Assembly: GCA_937902315.1 (NCBI GenBank)
Contig: CALGUG010000059.1
Span: forward strand, 62,001-126,000
DNA length: 64,000 nucleotides
From: an uncultured Chloroflexales bacterium
GTDB lineage: Bacteria > Chloroflexota > Chloroflexia > Chloroflexales > Chloroflexaceae
Direction of reading: 5' to 3'
The notes under the pieces are model-generated. The model saw nothing but the letters and a program-made list of their open reading frames with translations, was not told the DNA's origin and did no database searches. Position 1 is the stretch's first letter. The number at the start of each line of letters is the position of its first letter. This document shows positions 17,595-26,902 of the stretch, one piece after another. The position numbers and the translations under genes were made by a program.

Positions 17595-17918
17595 ATGGGA
17601 CGATTAGATCCTGTGCTTTTGAAGTGGTATCTAGAGGAGTTGCGTTCTCAAGGTTGGCGGGTGATCAGCCAAACCGAAACAACTGCAGAGGTAGAGCGGA
17701 TTCGCGTTTGGAATCGACGCGGCCTGATCATTGCTGCTGTGCTCTTGCTGGTCGCTGCAGTACTTAAGTGGCTTGTGATCGCGATCGGAGCGATCTTGGT
17801 CTTGACCTTCGTTTGTATCGATTATTTTGTGATTCAACGCCCAACGCGTGGCACAGTGACAGCCCAGCAAGCCCGTGAAGCCGCCCGTCTTTTGGAAGGT
17901 GAATATCAAGGCGAGTAG
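17595..17918 (+). CDS. Small two-helix membrane protein
   Basis: 107 residues from the ATG at 17595, chosen because AGAGGAG lies 8 bases upstream; the frame is open further upstream without a ribosome site. A polar N-terminus ('LKWYLEELRSQGWRVISQTETTAEVER') is followed by two adjacent hydrophobic segments (about 42-60 and 62-80) and a short polar tail. The N-terminal part resembles the short 'sequence-variable, W-R-V' domains that precede membrane anchors in Chloroflexota proteins. I do not recognise a named family. No operon partner. Confidence 0.6.
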   Translation: MGRLDPVLLKWYLEELRSQGWRVISQTETTAEVERIRVWNRRGLIIAAVLLLVAAVLKWLVIAIGAILVLTFVCIDYFVIQRPTRGTVTAQQAREAARLLEGEYQGE

Positions 17919-18022
17919 GCGCGCGGCCCGCTTGAAGTTGGCGCTTTGATTGAGCATGTTGCTTATAGTGCAAAAGCTTCATTCAAAATAGTTAGCTAGA
18001 TTCAGCAATAGACCTTGAACGC

Positions 18023-18055
18023 AACAAAAGACGAGCCGAGCGGCTCGCCTTTTGT
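18023..18055. terminator. Bidirectional terminator
   Basis: ACAAAAG-A-CGAGCC loop GAGC GGCTCG-CC-TTTTGT. A/T-rich arms on both sides allow it to end both the small membrane protein gene (+) and gatA (-). Confidence 0.75.
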
Positions 18056-18171
18056 GTGTCAAGCCACATTCCGATCTGGAACGCGAGAGCGGAATGTGAC
18101 TCTTTTCTCGGTTTTGTTGTTACAGGTCGCGCGTGTGAAAGTCCTTCAGCTGATTTAGTATCAGATCGCGC

Positions 18172-19626
18172 TTAGAGCGCCGGTGTTCGGGTGTGCCAGT
18201 CGGTGGCGCGCTGATAAGTATCGCCGACACGCAACAGGGTCGCTTCGTCGAAGTGCTTACCGATCAGCTGTAGACCGACCGGCAGGTTTTCGCTGAAGCC
18301 ACAGGGCACAACCAAGCCGGGCAGGCCCGCCAAGTTGATCGGCAGCGTACAGACGTCTTCGAGATACATGGCCAACGGATCGTCGGCGTGTTCTCCGATG
18401 CGGAAGGCGACGCTCGGTGTGGTGGGGGCGGCCAAGATATCGACCTGCTCGAAGGCCTGCTGGAAGTCGCGGCGAATCAAGGTGCGTACCTGCTGGGCAC
18501 GGCGATAGTAAGCGTCGTAGTAGCCAGCCGACAGGGCATAGGTGCCGAGCATAATACGGCGGCGCACTTCAGCGCCGAAACGCTCGCCACGGGTGCGCGA
18601 GATCTCGTCCCACATGCTCTCGCCCTGTTCGCGCGGGCCATAGCGCACACCGTCGAAGCGCGCTAGGTTCGAGCTAGCTTCGGCTGGAGCGATGATGTAG
18701 TACACTGGCAGAGCGTAGCTGGTGTGGGGCAAGCTAACTTCGACAAGTTCGGCGCCCAGCTCTTGCAACTGCTTGAGCGCGGCGCGCACGGCGCTTTCAA
18801 CGCCGGGCTGCATACCCTCAACGAAGTACTCCTTGGGCACACCAACCTTCAAACCGCGAATATCGCCCGTGAGTGCAGCGCGGTAATCGGGCACTTCAAC
18901 CGGAGAGCTGGTGCCGTCGAGCGGATCTTGACCTGCGATGACCTGCATCACCAATGCTGCATCTTCGGCGCTGCGCGTGAAGGGGCCGATCTGGTCGAGC
19001 GACGAGCCGAAGGCGACCAGACCATAGCGGCTGACACGGCCATAGGTCGGCTTGAGGCCCGTTACTCCGCAGAGCGCGGCTGGCTGGCGGATCGAACCGC
19101 CTGTGTCGGTGCCAAGGCTGGCCAGCGAGCTGCTCGATGCGACCGATGCAGCGCTGCCGCCGCTGCTGCCACCGGGCACGCGGTCTGTATCCCACGGGTT
19201 GTAGGTTGCGCCGAACGCGCTGGTCTCGGTGCTCGAACCCATGGCGAATTCGTCGCAGTTGACTTTGCCCAACAGCACGGCTCCGGCATCTTTGAGGCGT
19301 TTGATGACGGTCGCATCGTAGGGCGGCACAAAATTTTCGAGAATACGCGAGCCACAGGTGGTCGAGGTTCCCTTAGTTGCGATGACATCCTTGATAGAGA
19401 GCGGAATGCCTAACAAGGGGCTGCGCTCGCCCGCCTTCAGTCGTTCATCAGCGCGAGCAGCTTGGGCCAAGGCTCCTTCTTCATCAACAACGAGATAGGC
19501 GTGAATCTGAGGTTCAACCTGGGCAATCCGCTCTAAGAGCGCTTTGGTTAGCTCGGTCGCCGACAGCGACCCGTTGTCGAGCTGTTCACGAGCAGCAGCG
19601 ATTGTCAGGTTATGCAGTTCAGTCAT
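18172..19626 (-). CDS. gatA: Asp-tRNA(Asn)/Glu-tRNA(Gln) amidotransferase subunit A
   Basis: Amidase-signature glutaminase subunit that releases ammonia for GatB to amidate mischarged tRNA. 484 residues. The Ser-cisSer-Lys triad is intact at Lys79 (SIKDV), Ser154 (GGSSGGS) and Ser178 (TGGSIR). gatB and gatC are not in the window, so the complex is encoded at scattered loci. Its ATG overlaps the stop of the upstream Nudix gene (ATGA), so it is co-translated with it. Confidence 0.95.
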   Translation of the reverse strand: MTELHNLTIAAAREQLDNGSLSATELTKALLERIAQVEPQIHAYLVVDEEGALAQAARADERLKAGERSPLLGIPLSIKDVIATKGTSTTCGSRILENFVPPYDATVIKRLKDAGAVLLGKVNCDEFAMGSSTETSAFGATYNPWDTDRVPGGSSGGSAASVASSSSLASLGTDTGGSIRQPAALCGVTGLKPTYGRVSRYGLVAFGSSLDQIGPFTRSAEDAALVMQVIAGQDPLDGTSSPVEVPDYRAALTGDIRGLKVGVPKEYFVEGMQPGVESAVRAALKQLQELGAELVEVSLPHTSYALPVYYIIAPAEASSNLARFDGVRYGPREQGESMWDEISRTRGERFGAEVRRRIMLGTYALSAGYYDAYYRRAQQVRTLIRRDFQQAFEQVDILAAPTTPSVAFRIGEHADDPLAMYLEDVCTLPINLAGLPGLVVPCGFSENLPVGLQLIGKHFDEATLLRVGDTYQRATDWHTRTPAL

Positions 19627-20075
19627 TGTGTTTCCTTGATATTGAGCGGTGTCGTTTGCCGTACAATTTGCGGTAAGCTGGCGGCAAGCAGTGTTGGCAG
19701 CACAACCAGATTCGGTAGTTCATCAAGCGGAACCCAAACAGGGGTATAACTGCCCCGAGCGGCAATACGCGCCGCCGAGAATTCGACTCCGGTTCCGGTG
19801 CCAAAGACGCCACTTTCGACATGAGCCAGAAAGTAGAACTGTTTGCGACGTGCAGCTCGTGGGTGCATATCGACCAATTCAACTTGAGCAGCCAGCCGTT
19901 CGAGCACGACATGTACGCCAAGCTCTTCCAGTGCCTCGCGAATCGCTGCCTGCTCTGGCGTCTCCCCCGGTTCGATACCGCCGCCTGGGAATGTGTAGTA
20001 GGTTCGCTTTTCGCGCACCCGCTTGATCAGTGCCAGGTGGTTATTCTCGATCACGATCACACCGCTGCGCGCCAT
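19623..20075 (-). CDS. Nudix hydrolase
   Basis: 150-residue hydrolase of nucleoside-diphosphate-linked compounds. The Nudix box GX5EX7REUXEEXGU is complete in 'GGIEPGETPEQAAIREALEELGV'-like arrangement, with the three essential Glu and the Arg present. Substrate unknown. First gene of a two-gene unit with gatA (4-bp overlap). GGCAGGAGG lies just before the ATG. Upstream, the sequence GGTACAATAGAC occurs twice (20091-20103 and 20126-20138 on the minus strand), so two -10 boxes may be used. Confidence 0.88.
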   Translation of the reverse strand: MARSGVIVIENNHLALIKRVREKRTYYTFPGGGIEPGETPEQAAIREALEELGVHVVLERLAAQVELVDMHPRAARRKQFYFLAHVESGVFGTGTGVEFSAARIAARGSYTPVWVPLDELPNLVVLPTLLAASLPQIVRQTTPLNIKETQ

Positions 20076-20346
20076 ATCTATGCCTCCTGCCGTCTATTGT
20101 ACCACGCCGTTACGGGCCCACTTCCAGTCTATTGTACCCGTTCTGGTCAGATTTTTGCTAGGCGAGGAAGCTAGCATACAAGCGCATGCGGGCGGCTCAA
20201 AGCTCGGCGGCTAGGTCCGCATTCTTTGGGCTGTATCAAGATTCTTGCGAACTGCTTGCAGAATCGAGCGCATAGCTCCTCAAGCAACTGCTATTGTAAC
20301 AAATCTGCAAAGCGTTCCTGCATGTTGAATACCAAACCCGTTTCAA

Positions 20347-20622
20347 GCCGAAGGCCAAAAAGTATCTGATCTACCGGAGCAGCTATAACCTTGCAGGAAT
20401 TGCTTTGGCTAGCGCTTGTTATAGCAAATCCGCTCAAAGACATACATTCTTTCAATGCGGAAAGATAAAAAACTGGGGAAAGAGTTGTTTGAGATTTCGC
20501 GCGACAGCGCGAAATCTCAAACAACAAAAAGAGAGCAGTTCTGCTCTGCCGAAGGCCAAAAAGTGTCTGATCTACCGGAGCAGCTATAACCTTGCAGGAA
20601 TTGCTTTGGCTAGCGCTCGTTA
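20347..20622. repeat. 75-bp direct repeats flanking RepB copy 2
   Basis: 20347-20421 and 20548-20622 are 75-bp direct repeats differing at only about three positions. Between them lies a RepB copy with left terminus ATAGCAAATCCGCTC (20421-20435) and a perfect 19-bp stem, 20484-20502 with 20507-20525, loop GACA. The gap 20076-20609 holds no separate gene. Confidence 0.85.
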
Positions 20623-21056
20623 CATATACCAAGGGAGATCTTTTCATCTATAGATGTATCTTCGTTGTGGTCATCCATATGGATAATGATAAAAATGAGC
20701 AAAGTAACCGTTGTGGCCACACAAGCAGCAAAATAGAAGCTGAATACAAAAATGCTCCCCTCTTCGCCAAAAAGATAGATACTCAAAGGATAAACTGTGG
20801 CTGCTACAATCACAGCGATTGTTCGCCAGCGAGAGACGGCTTCGGGCGATTCAGGGACAGCAGGTTCAACACGTACAAAATCCCAATAGTCTCGTTTAAC
20901 GATGATTATGAGGCTCGCTATAGTTGCACCGATCAGCATGGCAAGCCATTCACTAAGTGATGGCATACGTTCGCGGTTATAAAAGATCATAAAAAGGCCG
21001 CCAAGAAATATCCAACTAAAGACGAAAAAAGTTATAATGCCGCGAACCCTACCCAT
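20610..21056 (-). CDS. Four-helix membrane protein of unknown function
   Basis: 148 residues with hydrophobic segments near 8-27, 36-53, 80-98 and 103-124. A charged loop lies between the second and third, and an acidic tail follows. No recognised family. The final codons (N-E-R-stop) fall inside the second 75-bp repeat, so repeat insertion appears to have replaced the original 3' end. GC content looks lower than in its neighbours. No clear operon partner; the following 780 bp upstream are repeats. Confidence 0.55.
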   Translation of the reverse strand: MGRVRGIITFFVFSWIFLGGLFMIFYNRERMPSLSEWLAMLIGATIASLIIIVKRDYWDFVRVEPAVPESPEAVSRWRTIAVIVAATVYPLSIYLFGEEGSIFVFSFYFAACVATTVTLLIFIIIHMDDHNEDTSIDEKISLGICNER

Positions 21057-21841
21057 AGCATATCTCTTTCTTTGTTAAGCTTGCTATCATAAGAAGCTAT
21101 CCTATTGATACGCTTTCTGGATTTTATTAGTTCTGCATTTATGTTGAATCTAAATAGCGAGCCTTAGAAACACTGCCGTATATTCCTGTAGATGTAATCA
21201 AGCGATGATTAGTGGGCTGACAGTAAAAAGAATGATGTTTGTACTATGTCGTTTTCGTCTTGGGTGCTTATTTACGTTTCTTCATGTACGAAGATGAAAA
21301 TAATCTGGTTACCTATGGATTGTGATATCAAATCCGCTTGGTCACGTAGGTCATTACGTTGGCGGAGAGGCTTCTAGCCCCATTCGGTCCTCACCGCGTC
21401 CGCCTCCGGCTACCAAGCTCCTGCCCATCCATACGGGCTGTTACCTGCCTGTGCGCAAGGCCCCCCGAAAACCTGATGAATGTGCTACCCAATTCGTTTG
21501 CAGACTGGCATTCTCACGATAGGGGAAAAGCAAAACCGAGGAAAGAGGTGTGTGAAATCTGGCGCGACAGCCCGAGATTTCATGCGAAATCCGCTAGAAA
21601 CCGTTGTATGTTGGGGGTCTTTCGGCACACAGCTACAACAGCGAGCTTACGGGCGAGCTGTTGGTAGCCGTAGGCGGACGCGCCAGTAGCCCTCTTTGGG
21701 GGAGGAGACCAAGCCGCCAGAATACTGAATCAATCAAATGGATTTGCTATCACACAACAAAAAGAGAGGTTCCAGAATGCATGCTGGAACCTCTCCGTCT
21801 ATGTAAGCTCTTTGCTTCTAAGCGATCAATAAGCCCAAGAA
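21057..21841. repeat. Gap filled by RepC and a decayed RepB
   Basis: Contains RepC cores in both orientations (21396-21415 and 21662-21681). A terminal repeat ATCAAATCCGCTTG lies near 21328 and its partner GGATTTGCTATCAC near 21740-21753. Between the cores is a degraded RepB hairpin (about 21563-21592, loop GACA). The arrangement suggests RepB nested within or beside RepC. 21057-21320 is AT-rich with no visible feature. Confidence 0.65.
21764..21795 (-). terminator. Intrinsic terminator of the GT-C-like gene
   Basis: GAGAGGTTCCAG and CTGGAACCTCTC form a 12-bp stem. Read on the minus strand it is followed by TTTTTGTTGTG. Confidence 0.85.
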
Positions 21842-23950
21842 CTAGCGATTTTCGACCAGAATATCTTCAAAGCCGAGTGCTAAGAAGGCCTCTTCGCGAT
21901 AGCCATACTCTTTGGGATCGAGCGCTGGCTCAAGCGAATGGAACTGCAGCCAAGTGATGCCGGCTGGCAGATCGAGCTCGATGCTTTCGCGGGCGGGCTC
22001 GCCCACATAGAGCGTGCGAATGTGCGTATCGCCGTTGGTAACTTCGACCTGGCGCGGAATCGCAAAGCTATTGATTGTAAACGAAAGCTCGACGCGGCCC
22101 GGCTCGGTACGATACAAGCCCAAGAGCGCGGTCTGACCCGTCCAGCGGTGGAGCGGTCGGCCCGGTTCGGGTTGGCGCGCGCCCTGCCAGCCCTTACCCA
22201 AGAGCACACAGGTCTCGTTAGAAGGGTTCTCGGGCAGACGATAGAGCCTGCCTTGAGGCGTATCGCTCACCAAGAACTGCTCGGGCGGCAGATGGGCCTC
22301 GATCTCCTGTTGGCGCAGGTTTTGGGGATCTTCCTGCGGGTTTGGATAGAGTACCAAATGGGTGATGTTGAAGGAGCGGTAGAGACAGCTCGGCCCATTT
22401 TGTTCGGCCATAATGTCGTCGAGCTTGTAGGCTTCGCGCAGATGCGCTAGCAGCGCTCCGGGCGGGTTATCGCGCGATAGCTCGCCGTACATCACCGGAT
22501 GGTTGTGTACCAGCGCGAAGTACATGCCGCGATTCGAAGGGTTGGGCACTTCCAGCAGCGCGCCTGCATTGTCGAGCGTGCCATCGGTGAAGAAGGCTGG
22601 TGCTTGGGCCGGTTCATAGGCATCGACCGGTGCTGGCAGCAGCTCGAAGCAGAGCAGGAAGAAGATAATCGCCCACGGCACAAGTTGAGCGTTGGGCGCC
22701 GATAGAGCGCGCCGGCTCGCCAAACGTCCCAAGATCTCTTTAAGGCCGATCGCCAGCAAGACCGCCAAACAGAGAATGGTGATCACAACATAGCGAGCCG
22801 GCGCGCGCGAGATGCGGATGATCGGCAGTTGGAAGAGTGCCTCGTAGGGCAAGAGAATGCCCGTGTTGTATCCGAGCACCAAAAGCTCTGGCCCCATGGC
22901 CAAAATCAAGAAGATCAGGCCGCTGAAGAACCAGAAGCGCGACTCCTTCCAGCGCCAGCGCAGGGCAAAGAAGCTGATCACCATCGCTACATAGCTCAGG
23001 CTGACGACCGTTACCGTCACGCCTTCCTCTTGGATCGAGAGGCGCAGCGGCTCGGCCCAGTCGCGCCAGAGCGGGTGCATGGGGTTGGGCACCAAGAATG
23101 CGAAGAGATCGGCCGAATGGTAGACCGTATCGGTGCGTTTGCGCACCATATAAGGTTCTGGCCCACCCAATTCGTTCAACATCGGAATGACGATCGGTAG
23201 CACCGTAATCAGAAAGATCAGCTGCATCACGGCGGTGCGCCAGAATAGGTCGATAAAGGCTTTCTTCCACTCGCTGCGACGGGCGAACCACTCGGCAATC
23301 AGCAGCACGCCGGTGAAGAGCTCGCAGTAGACGCCGAACTGCCAGTCGTTGAGCGACGAAAGCGTTAGGCCGATCGCTGCCCCCAAGAGAAAGCGTAGAC
23401 TGCCGCCTTGCAACCAGCGCCGCAGACAGAAGATATAGAGCGGGATAAACTCGACCGCGTTGAGGTTGGGCTGCCCCACTTCCAAATGGAAGATCTGGGT
23501 CGGCGCAAAGGCGAAGAGCGCGCCCGCCGCAATGCTGGCCAGACGATGCTTGCTGATATCGTAGGCCAAGAGATAGGCGGTGTAGGCCGAAAAAATGAAG
23601 GCCAGCAGACCGATCAGATTGTAGGCTACGATCAGCCCGAACAGCTCTTGAAAGGGAATCGATAAAAAGGCGTGTAACGGGCTAGATGCAAAGAAATAGA
23701 GACTGACTCCGGTCGGATAGTAGAGCCAAGTCGTGTAGTAGGGGTTGGTGCCTAACTCTAAAACCGCCTTACGCATCCACCAGAAGCTCCAAAGGTACTC
23801 TTCGGCATCGACCTCGAGGCCGACCACATAGCTGTTGAGGTGGGCGCCAAGTGGATAGGTGAAAAGCAGGGCTAGAAGGCTATAACCGAGAATAATCAGA
23901 AGATGGGTAATAAATGGACGTGTTTCAGGTCTTTGTAACTTATTACTCAA
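21842..23950 (-). CDS. Polytopic membrane protein, GT-C/YfhO-like
   Basis: 702 residues. A cytoplasmic N-terminus is followed by about 11-12 hydrophobic helices up to residue about 450, then a soluble C-terminal domain of about 240 residues rich in beta segments. The first extracellular loop has acidic residues ('GLEVDAEEYLWSFWW') in the position of the catalytic Asp of GT-C glycosyltransferases that use polyprenyl-phosphate sugars. 'YYPTGVSLYFFASSPLHAF' is typical of Chloroflexota proteins of this kind. It lies just downstream of a polyprenyl-phosphate sugar transferase and a GT2, suggesting a role in cell-surface glycans. Specific activity unknown. Confidence 0.65.
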   Translation of the reverse strand: MSNKLQRPETRPFITHLLIILGYSLLALLFTYPLGAHLNSYVVGLEVDAEEYLWSFWWMRKAVLELGTNPYYTTWLYYPTGVSLYFFASSPLHAFLSIPFQELFGLIVAYNLIGLLAFIFSAYTAYLLAYDISKHRLASIAAGALFAFAPTQIFHLEVGQPNLNAVEFIPLYIFCLRRWLQGGSLRFLLGAAIGLTLSSLNDWQFGVYCELFTGVLLIAEWFARRSEWKKAFIDLFWRTAVMQLIFLITVLPIVIPMLNELGGPEPYMVRKRTDTVYHSADLFAFLVPNPMHPLWRDWAEPLRLSIQEEGVTVTVVSLSYVAMVISFFALRWRWKESRFWFFSGLIFLILAMGPELLVLGYNTGILLPYEALFQLPIIRISRAPARYVVITILCLAVLLAIGLKEILGRLASRRALSAPNAQLVPWAIIFFLLCFELLPAPVDAYEPAQAPAFFTDGTLDNAGALLEVPNPSNRGMYFALVHNHPVMYGELSRDNPPGALLAHLREAYKLDDIMAEQNGPSCLYRSFNITHLVLYPNPQEDPQNLRQQEIEAHLPPEQFLVSDTPQGRLYRLPENPSNETCVLLGKGWQGARQPEPGRPLHRWTGQTALLGLYRTEPGRVELSFTINSFAIPRQVEVTNGDTHIRTLYVGEPARESIELDLPAGITWLQFHSLEPALDPKEYGYREEAFLALGFEDILVENR

Positions 23951-23965
23951 GATCTCTATCCAGAA

Positions 23966-25450
23966 TCAGTAGGCATTCTCTTGTTTGCCCGTGATAATGT
24001 CACTTACGGTTCGAAGGATAATTTTAATATCGAAAAGCAGCGACCAGTTCTCAAGGTAGTACAGATCGTAACGGGTGCGCTCTTCGATGCTGGTATCGCC
24101 GCGCAGGCCATTGACTTGGGCCCAACCGGTGATACCTACCTTTTCGCGGTGGCGTCGCATATAGCGCGGGATGCGCTGGCTGAACTGTTCGACCCACACC
24201 GGCTGTTCGGGGCGCGGGCCAACCACGCTCATATCGCCCATTAGCACATTGATAAACTGGGGCAATTCGTCGAGCGAGGTCGGGCGAATAATGCGACCGA
24301 CACGGGTTACGCGCGGATCGTTGGGTGTTGTCCAGTTGCCGATCGCTTCGGCGTTGATGTGCATAGAGCGGAATTTCAGACAGAAGAACTGTTTCTCGTC
24401 GACGCCGACGCGCAATTGGGGCCAGAAGACCGGCCCGGGCGAGTCGAGCTTGATGGCGATGGCGATCAAGATCATAAGTGGCGAGATCAACACCAACAGA
24501 ATGGCAGAGAAGACGATGTCGAAACTGCGCTTCAAGAAACGGTTGAAGGGATTGTCGAGCGCCACATTTTTGATGCTGATTAAAGGCAGACCGCTCAGGT
24601 CGCCGATACTGATCTCGTTGTTGGTCAGTAGTTGGAAGGTATCGGGATAAACCTTGATCTCTACCGCTTCATCGACGATCTGATCGACTAGCTCAAGTAG
24701 ATCGTCGGAGTTCTTCGAGACGGCGATGATCACTTCGTCAGCTTCGGTGGCATGCACAACGCGTCCCAACTGCGAAGTGCGCCCAAGCACGGGTAAGTCG
24801 TTGATGATCTCGCCCACTGCTTCACTGTCTGAGAGAAAACCTTGCACCACATAGCCTAGCTCGGGCGAGCGGCGAATGGTCTGCCAAACAGCACGGCCAG
24901 GCGCCTCTGAGCCAACGATCAAGACCCGTTTGGTGTCGATGCCGTGTTGGCGCAGATAATAAAGCAGCGAGCGATGCAGCATGCGCAAGACCAACACCGT
25001 GATGATCGCCGCGATCCAGCCAGCGGTGAGAATCTGGCCCGGTATGGGCAGCTCTTCGCGCAGGGTCTGCATCAAGAGTGCGTTGATCATAAAGAGCGAG
25101 AGCGTTGCCAGCGAGATTGCCGTAAAGACTTTGTAGGCTTCGTCTACGCGGCTAGCCCCGCGTCGCAGCGCATAGAGCCCATTGGTGGTGAAGGTGATCG
25201 AACAGACGATATTAAAGAGTATTAAAACCAAAACGAGTGTGTTTTGGCTTGGGAGTTTGTAGAAAGGTGCAAAATAACTATCGTAACCCCAAACAAAGGC
25301 ACAGAGAAACGCCGCATTGGTGCCTAAAATATCACCAAGAATGCGGAGTGCGGCGATCAGTATGTGCCAAGTACGCTGTCGTGAGCGTGGTCGGCTTTTA
25401 GCCGACGTGGCGTGCTGTTGGGGGGAGGAGGAGATTACGGCCAAGGGCAA
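23966..25450 (-). CDS. Undecaprenyl-phosphate sugar-1-phosphate transferase (WcaJ/ExoY family)
   Basis: Initiates surface-polysaccharide synthesis by transferring a sugar-1-phosphate from UDP-sugar to undecaprenyl phosphate. 494 residues: about four N-terminal helices, a Rossmann-like CoA-binding-type domain (about 145-265), a re-entrant helix ('KRSFDIVFSAILLVLISPLMILIA'-type), then the catalytic domain with KFRSM, TSLDELPQ, VGPRPE and GITGWAQVNGLRG. The start codon is probably TTG at 25450, with GGGAGG 4-9 bases upstream, which makes a 53-bp overlap with the preceding glycosyltransferase gene. Sugar specificity is unknown. Confidence 0.88.
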   Translation of the reverse strand: MPLAVISSSPQQHATSAKSRPRSRQRTWHILIAALRILGDILGTNAAFLCAFVWGYDSYFAPFYKLPSQNTLVLVLILFNIVCSITFTTNGLYALRRGASRVDEAYKVFTAISLATLSLFMINALLMQTLREELPIPGQILTAGWIAAIITVLVLRMLHRSLLYYLRQHGIDTKRVLIVGSEAPGRAVWQTIRRSPELGYVVQGFLSDSEAVGEIINDLPVLGRTSQLGRVVHATEADEVIIAVSKNSDDLLELVDQIVDEAVEIKVYPDTFQLLTNNEISIGDLSGLPLISIKNVALDNPFNRFLKRSFDIVFSAILLVLISPLMILIAIAIKLDSPGPVFWPQLRVGVDEKQFFCLKFRSMHINAEAIGNWTTPNDPRVTRVGRIIRPTSLDELPQFINVLMGDMSVVGPRPEQPVWVEQFSQRIPRYMRRHREKVGITGWAQVNGLRGDTSIEERTRYDLYYLENWSLLFDIKIILRTVSDIITGKQENAY

Positions 25451-26336
25451 AGGCCTCCCTGAGGCTAATACCCAACTCGATCAGCAAATTGAGCGGAGCG
25501 GGTGTTGTTGCGGCGAAATGCTTCCGATGAAAAATGCGCATTGCATCATAAAAAGCGCGAATCGAAGGCAGGGCACGTCGCGTGCTCGAAGCTCGTTTGT
25601 AGTGGAAGACCTGCACTTTGGGATAGTATACCACGCGCCAGCCGTACTGTTTGATGCGATAGGCCCAATCGAGGTCTTCTCCATACATAAAGAAGGCTTC
25701 GTCGAGCAGACCAACTTCCTGAATAATGCTTGTGCGCAGCAACATGCATGCGCCGACCACAGCGTCGACATCACATTGGATATCGGGGTCGAGATAGGTC
25801 ATGTTGTAGCGTCCGAAGCGTTCGCTCTTGGGAAAGAGCTTAGAAAGCCCGGTCATGCGGTAGAAGGCCACTTCAGGTGTTGGGAAGGAGCGGCGACAGG
25901 CAAGATCGAGCGAGCCATCGGGCAGAATAAGCTTTGGCCCCACGATACCAACATCGGGGTTGCTTTCAAGGAAGTCAACCATACCATCGAAGGCCCCAGC
26001 TGGGACGACGGTATCGTTGTTGAGTAGCATGACATAATCAGCGAGAGCGGGGCCAAAGCTTTGGTTAGCTGTAGCATCGTGCTCTGGCTGAGCGCCGATG
26101 ATTGTACGTATGGCGAGATTGTTGCCATACGCATAGCCGCCGTTGTGCGGGCTAACGATCAGTTCGACTTGTGGAAAGAGTGTACGCACCATTTCAGCGC
26201 TGTTATCGCTCGATGCGTTATCAACAACCCATACGCTCAGATCGCAGCGAGTCGGGTGTTCGTAAATCGAACGAAGGCAATCTTCGAGCAGGTCAGCACG
26301 ATTATAGTTAAGAATGACTACAGCCAACCGTGTCAT
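25398..26336 (-). CDS. Family 2 glycosyltransferase (rhamnosyltransferase-like)
   Basis: 312-residue cytoplasmic GT-A enzyme. Motifs are VVILNYNRADLL, VVDNASSDNS (nucleotide-sugar binding), LLNNDTVV in the DxD position, and 'MYGEDLDWAYRIKQYGWRVVYYP', the ED-containing catalytic segment shared by WbbL-type rhamnosyltransferases. The last 53 bp overlap the start of the sugar-1-phosphate transferase gene. It probably adds a sugar to the lipid-linked intermediate begun by that enzyme. Confidence 0.85.
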   Translation of the reverse strand: MTRLAVVILNYNRADLLEDCLRSIYEHPTRCDLSVWVVDNASSDNSAEMVRTLFPQVELIVSPHNGGYAYGNNLAIRTIIGAQPEHDATANQSFGPALADYVMLLNNDTVVPAGAFDGMVDFLESNPDVGIVGPKLILPDGSLDLACRRSFPTPEVAFYRMTGLSKLFPKSERFGRYNMTYLDPDIQCDVDAVVGACMLLRTSIIQEVGLLDEAFFMYGEDLDWAYRIKQYGWRVVYYPKVQVFHYKRASSTRRALPSIRAFYDAMRIFHRKHFAATTPAPLNLLIELGISLREAFALGRNLLLPPTARHVG

Positions 26337-26340
26337 AGGT

Positions 26341-26655
26341 CTAAATCTCCACAGGCGTCCACGACTGATCTTTTAGCCAATCGGTAGCACCGTTCGCATA
26401 GGCGTTTAAGACCTGGGCCAAACTCTCTTGGTCGAAGGTCTCATCAGCGGCCATATGGCCATACGAGTCGCTATATTCAAGTAAAAACAAACCCGGTTGC
26501 AAACGAATGGCCTTTGTAAAGGCGTTTTCCTCGTCGGTACGAATCACGCTGATCGATCGTGATTCTCCTGAGTCGAGTTTCGCAATCGCAGCCATAATAT
26601 CGTCGCTTGACGGTTGTTCGATTTCTTGGTCTTCATCTATCCGGAGGCGTATCAT
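26341..26655 (-). CDS. Small acidic protein, possibly Imm1-like
   Basis: 104 residues from the ATG at 26655. CAGGAG 11-16 bases upstream favours this over the longer open frame. The pattern 'DDIMAAIAKLDSGESRSISVIRTDEEN..' and 'LFLLEYSDSYGH' loosely recalls the Imm1 immunity-protein family, whose members counter contact-dependent or polymorphic toxins. No toxin gene is adjacent. The match is weak and the function should be treated as unknown. It ends 5 bp before the GT2 start, so it is probably in the same transcript. Confidence 0.5.
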   Translation of the reverse strand: MIRLRIDEDQEIEQPSSDDIMAAIAKLDSGESRSISVIRTDEENAFTKAIRLQPGLFLLEYSDSYGHMAADETFDQESLAQVLNAYANGATDWLKDQSWTPVEI

Positions 26656-26902
26656 AGCATCGTACTCCTGTGTATATGCCTTCGCGATTGGCACTATTAT
26701 ACTACACATGTGATTCGATGTACTATCCACACTCGGGGTGCGCCCTTGCAAAGCACTTTAATGACCTCTCTGTTCGCGAACAGAAATGCCTGTAAAATCT
26801 ACACCCTTAGTGCTTTGCGCTCGGCTTGTTCTGAGAGATAATTGGTCTGTATCTCTCAGAACATTGCTTGCTTTAAGTCGAAGTGAAGCTCCTGCCTTAG
26901 CT

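Noticed and set aside
20291..20647. 118-codon minus-strand open frame across the duplicated repeats
   Set aside because: The frame consists of the 75-bp repeat read twice plus RepB, with no ribosome site; it is repeat-derived.
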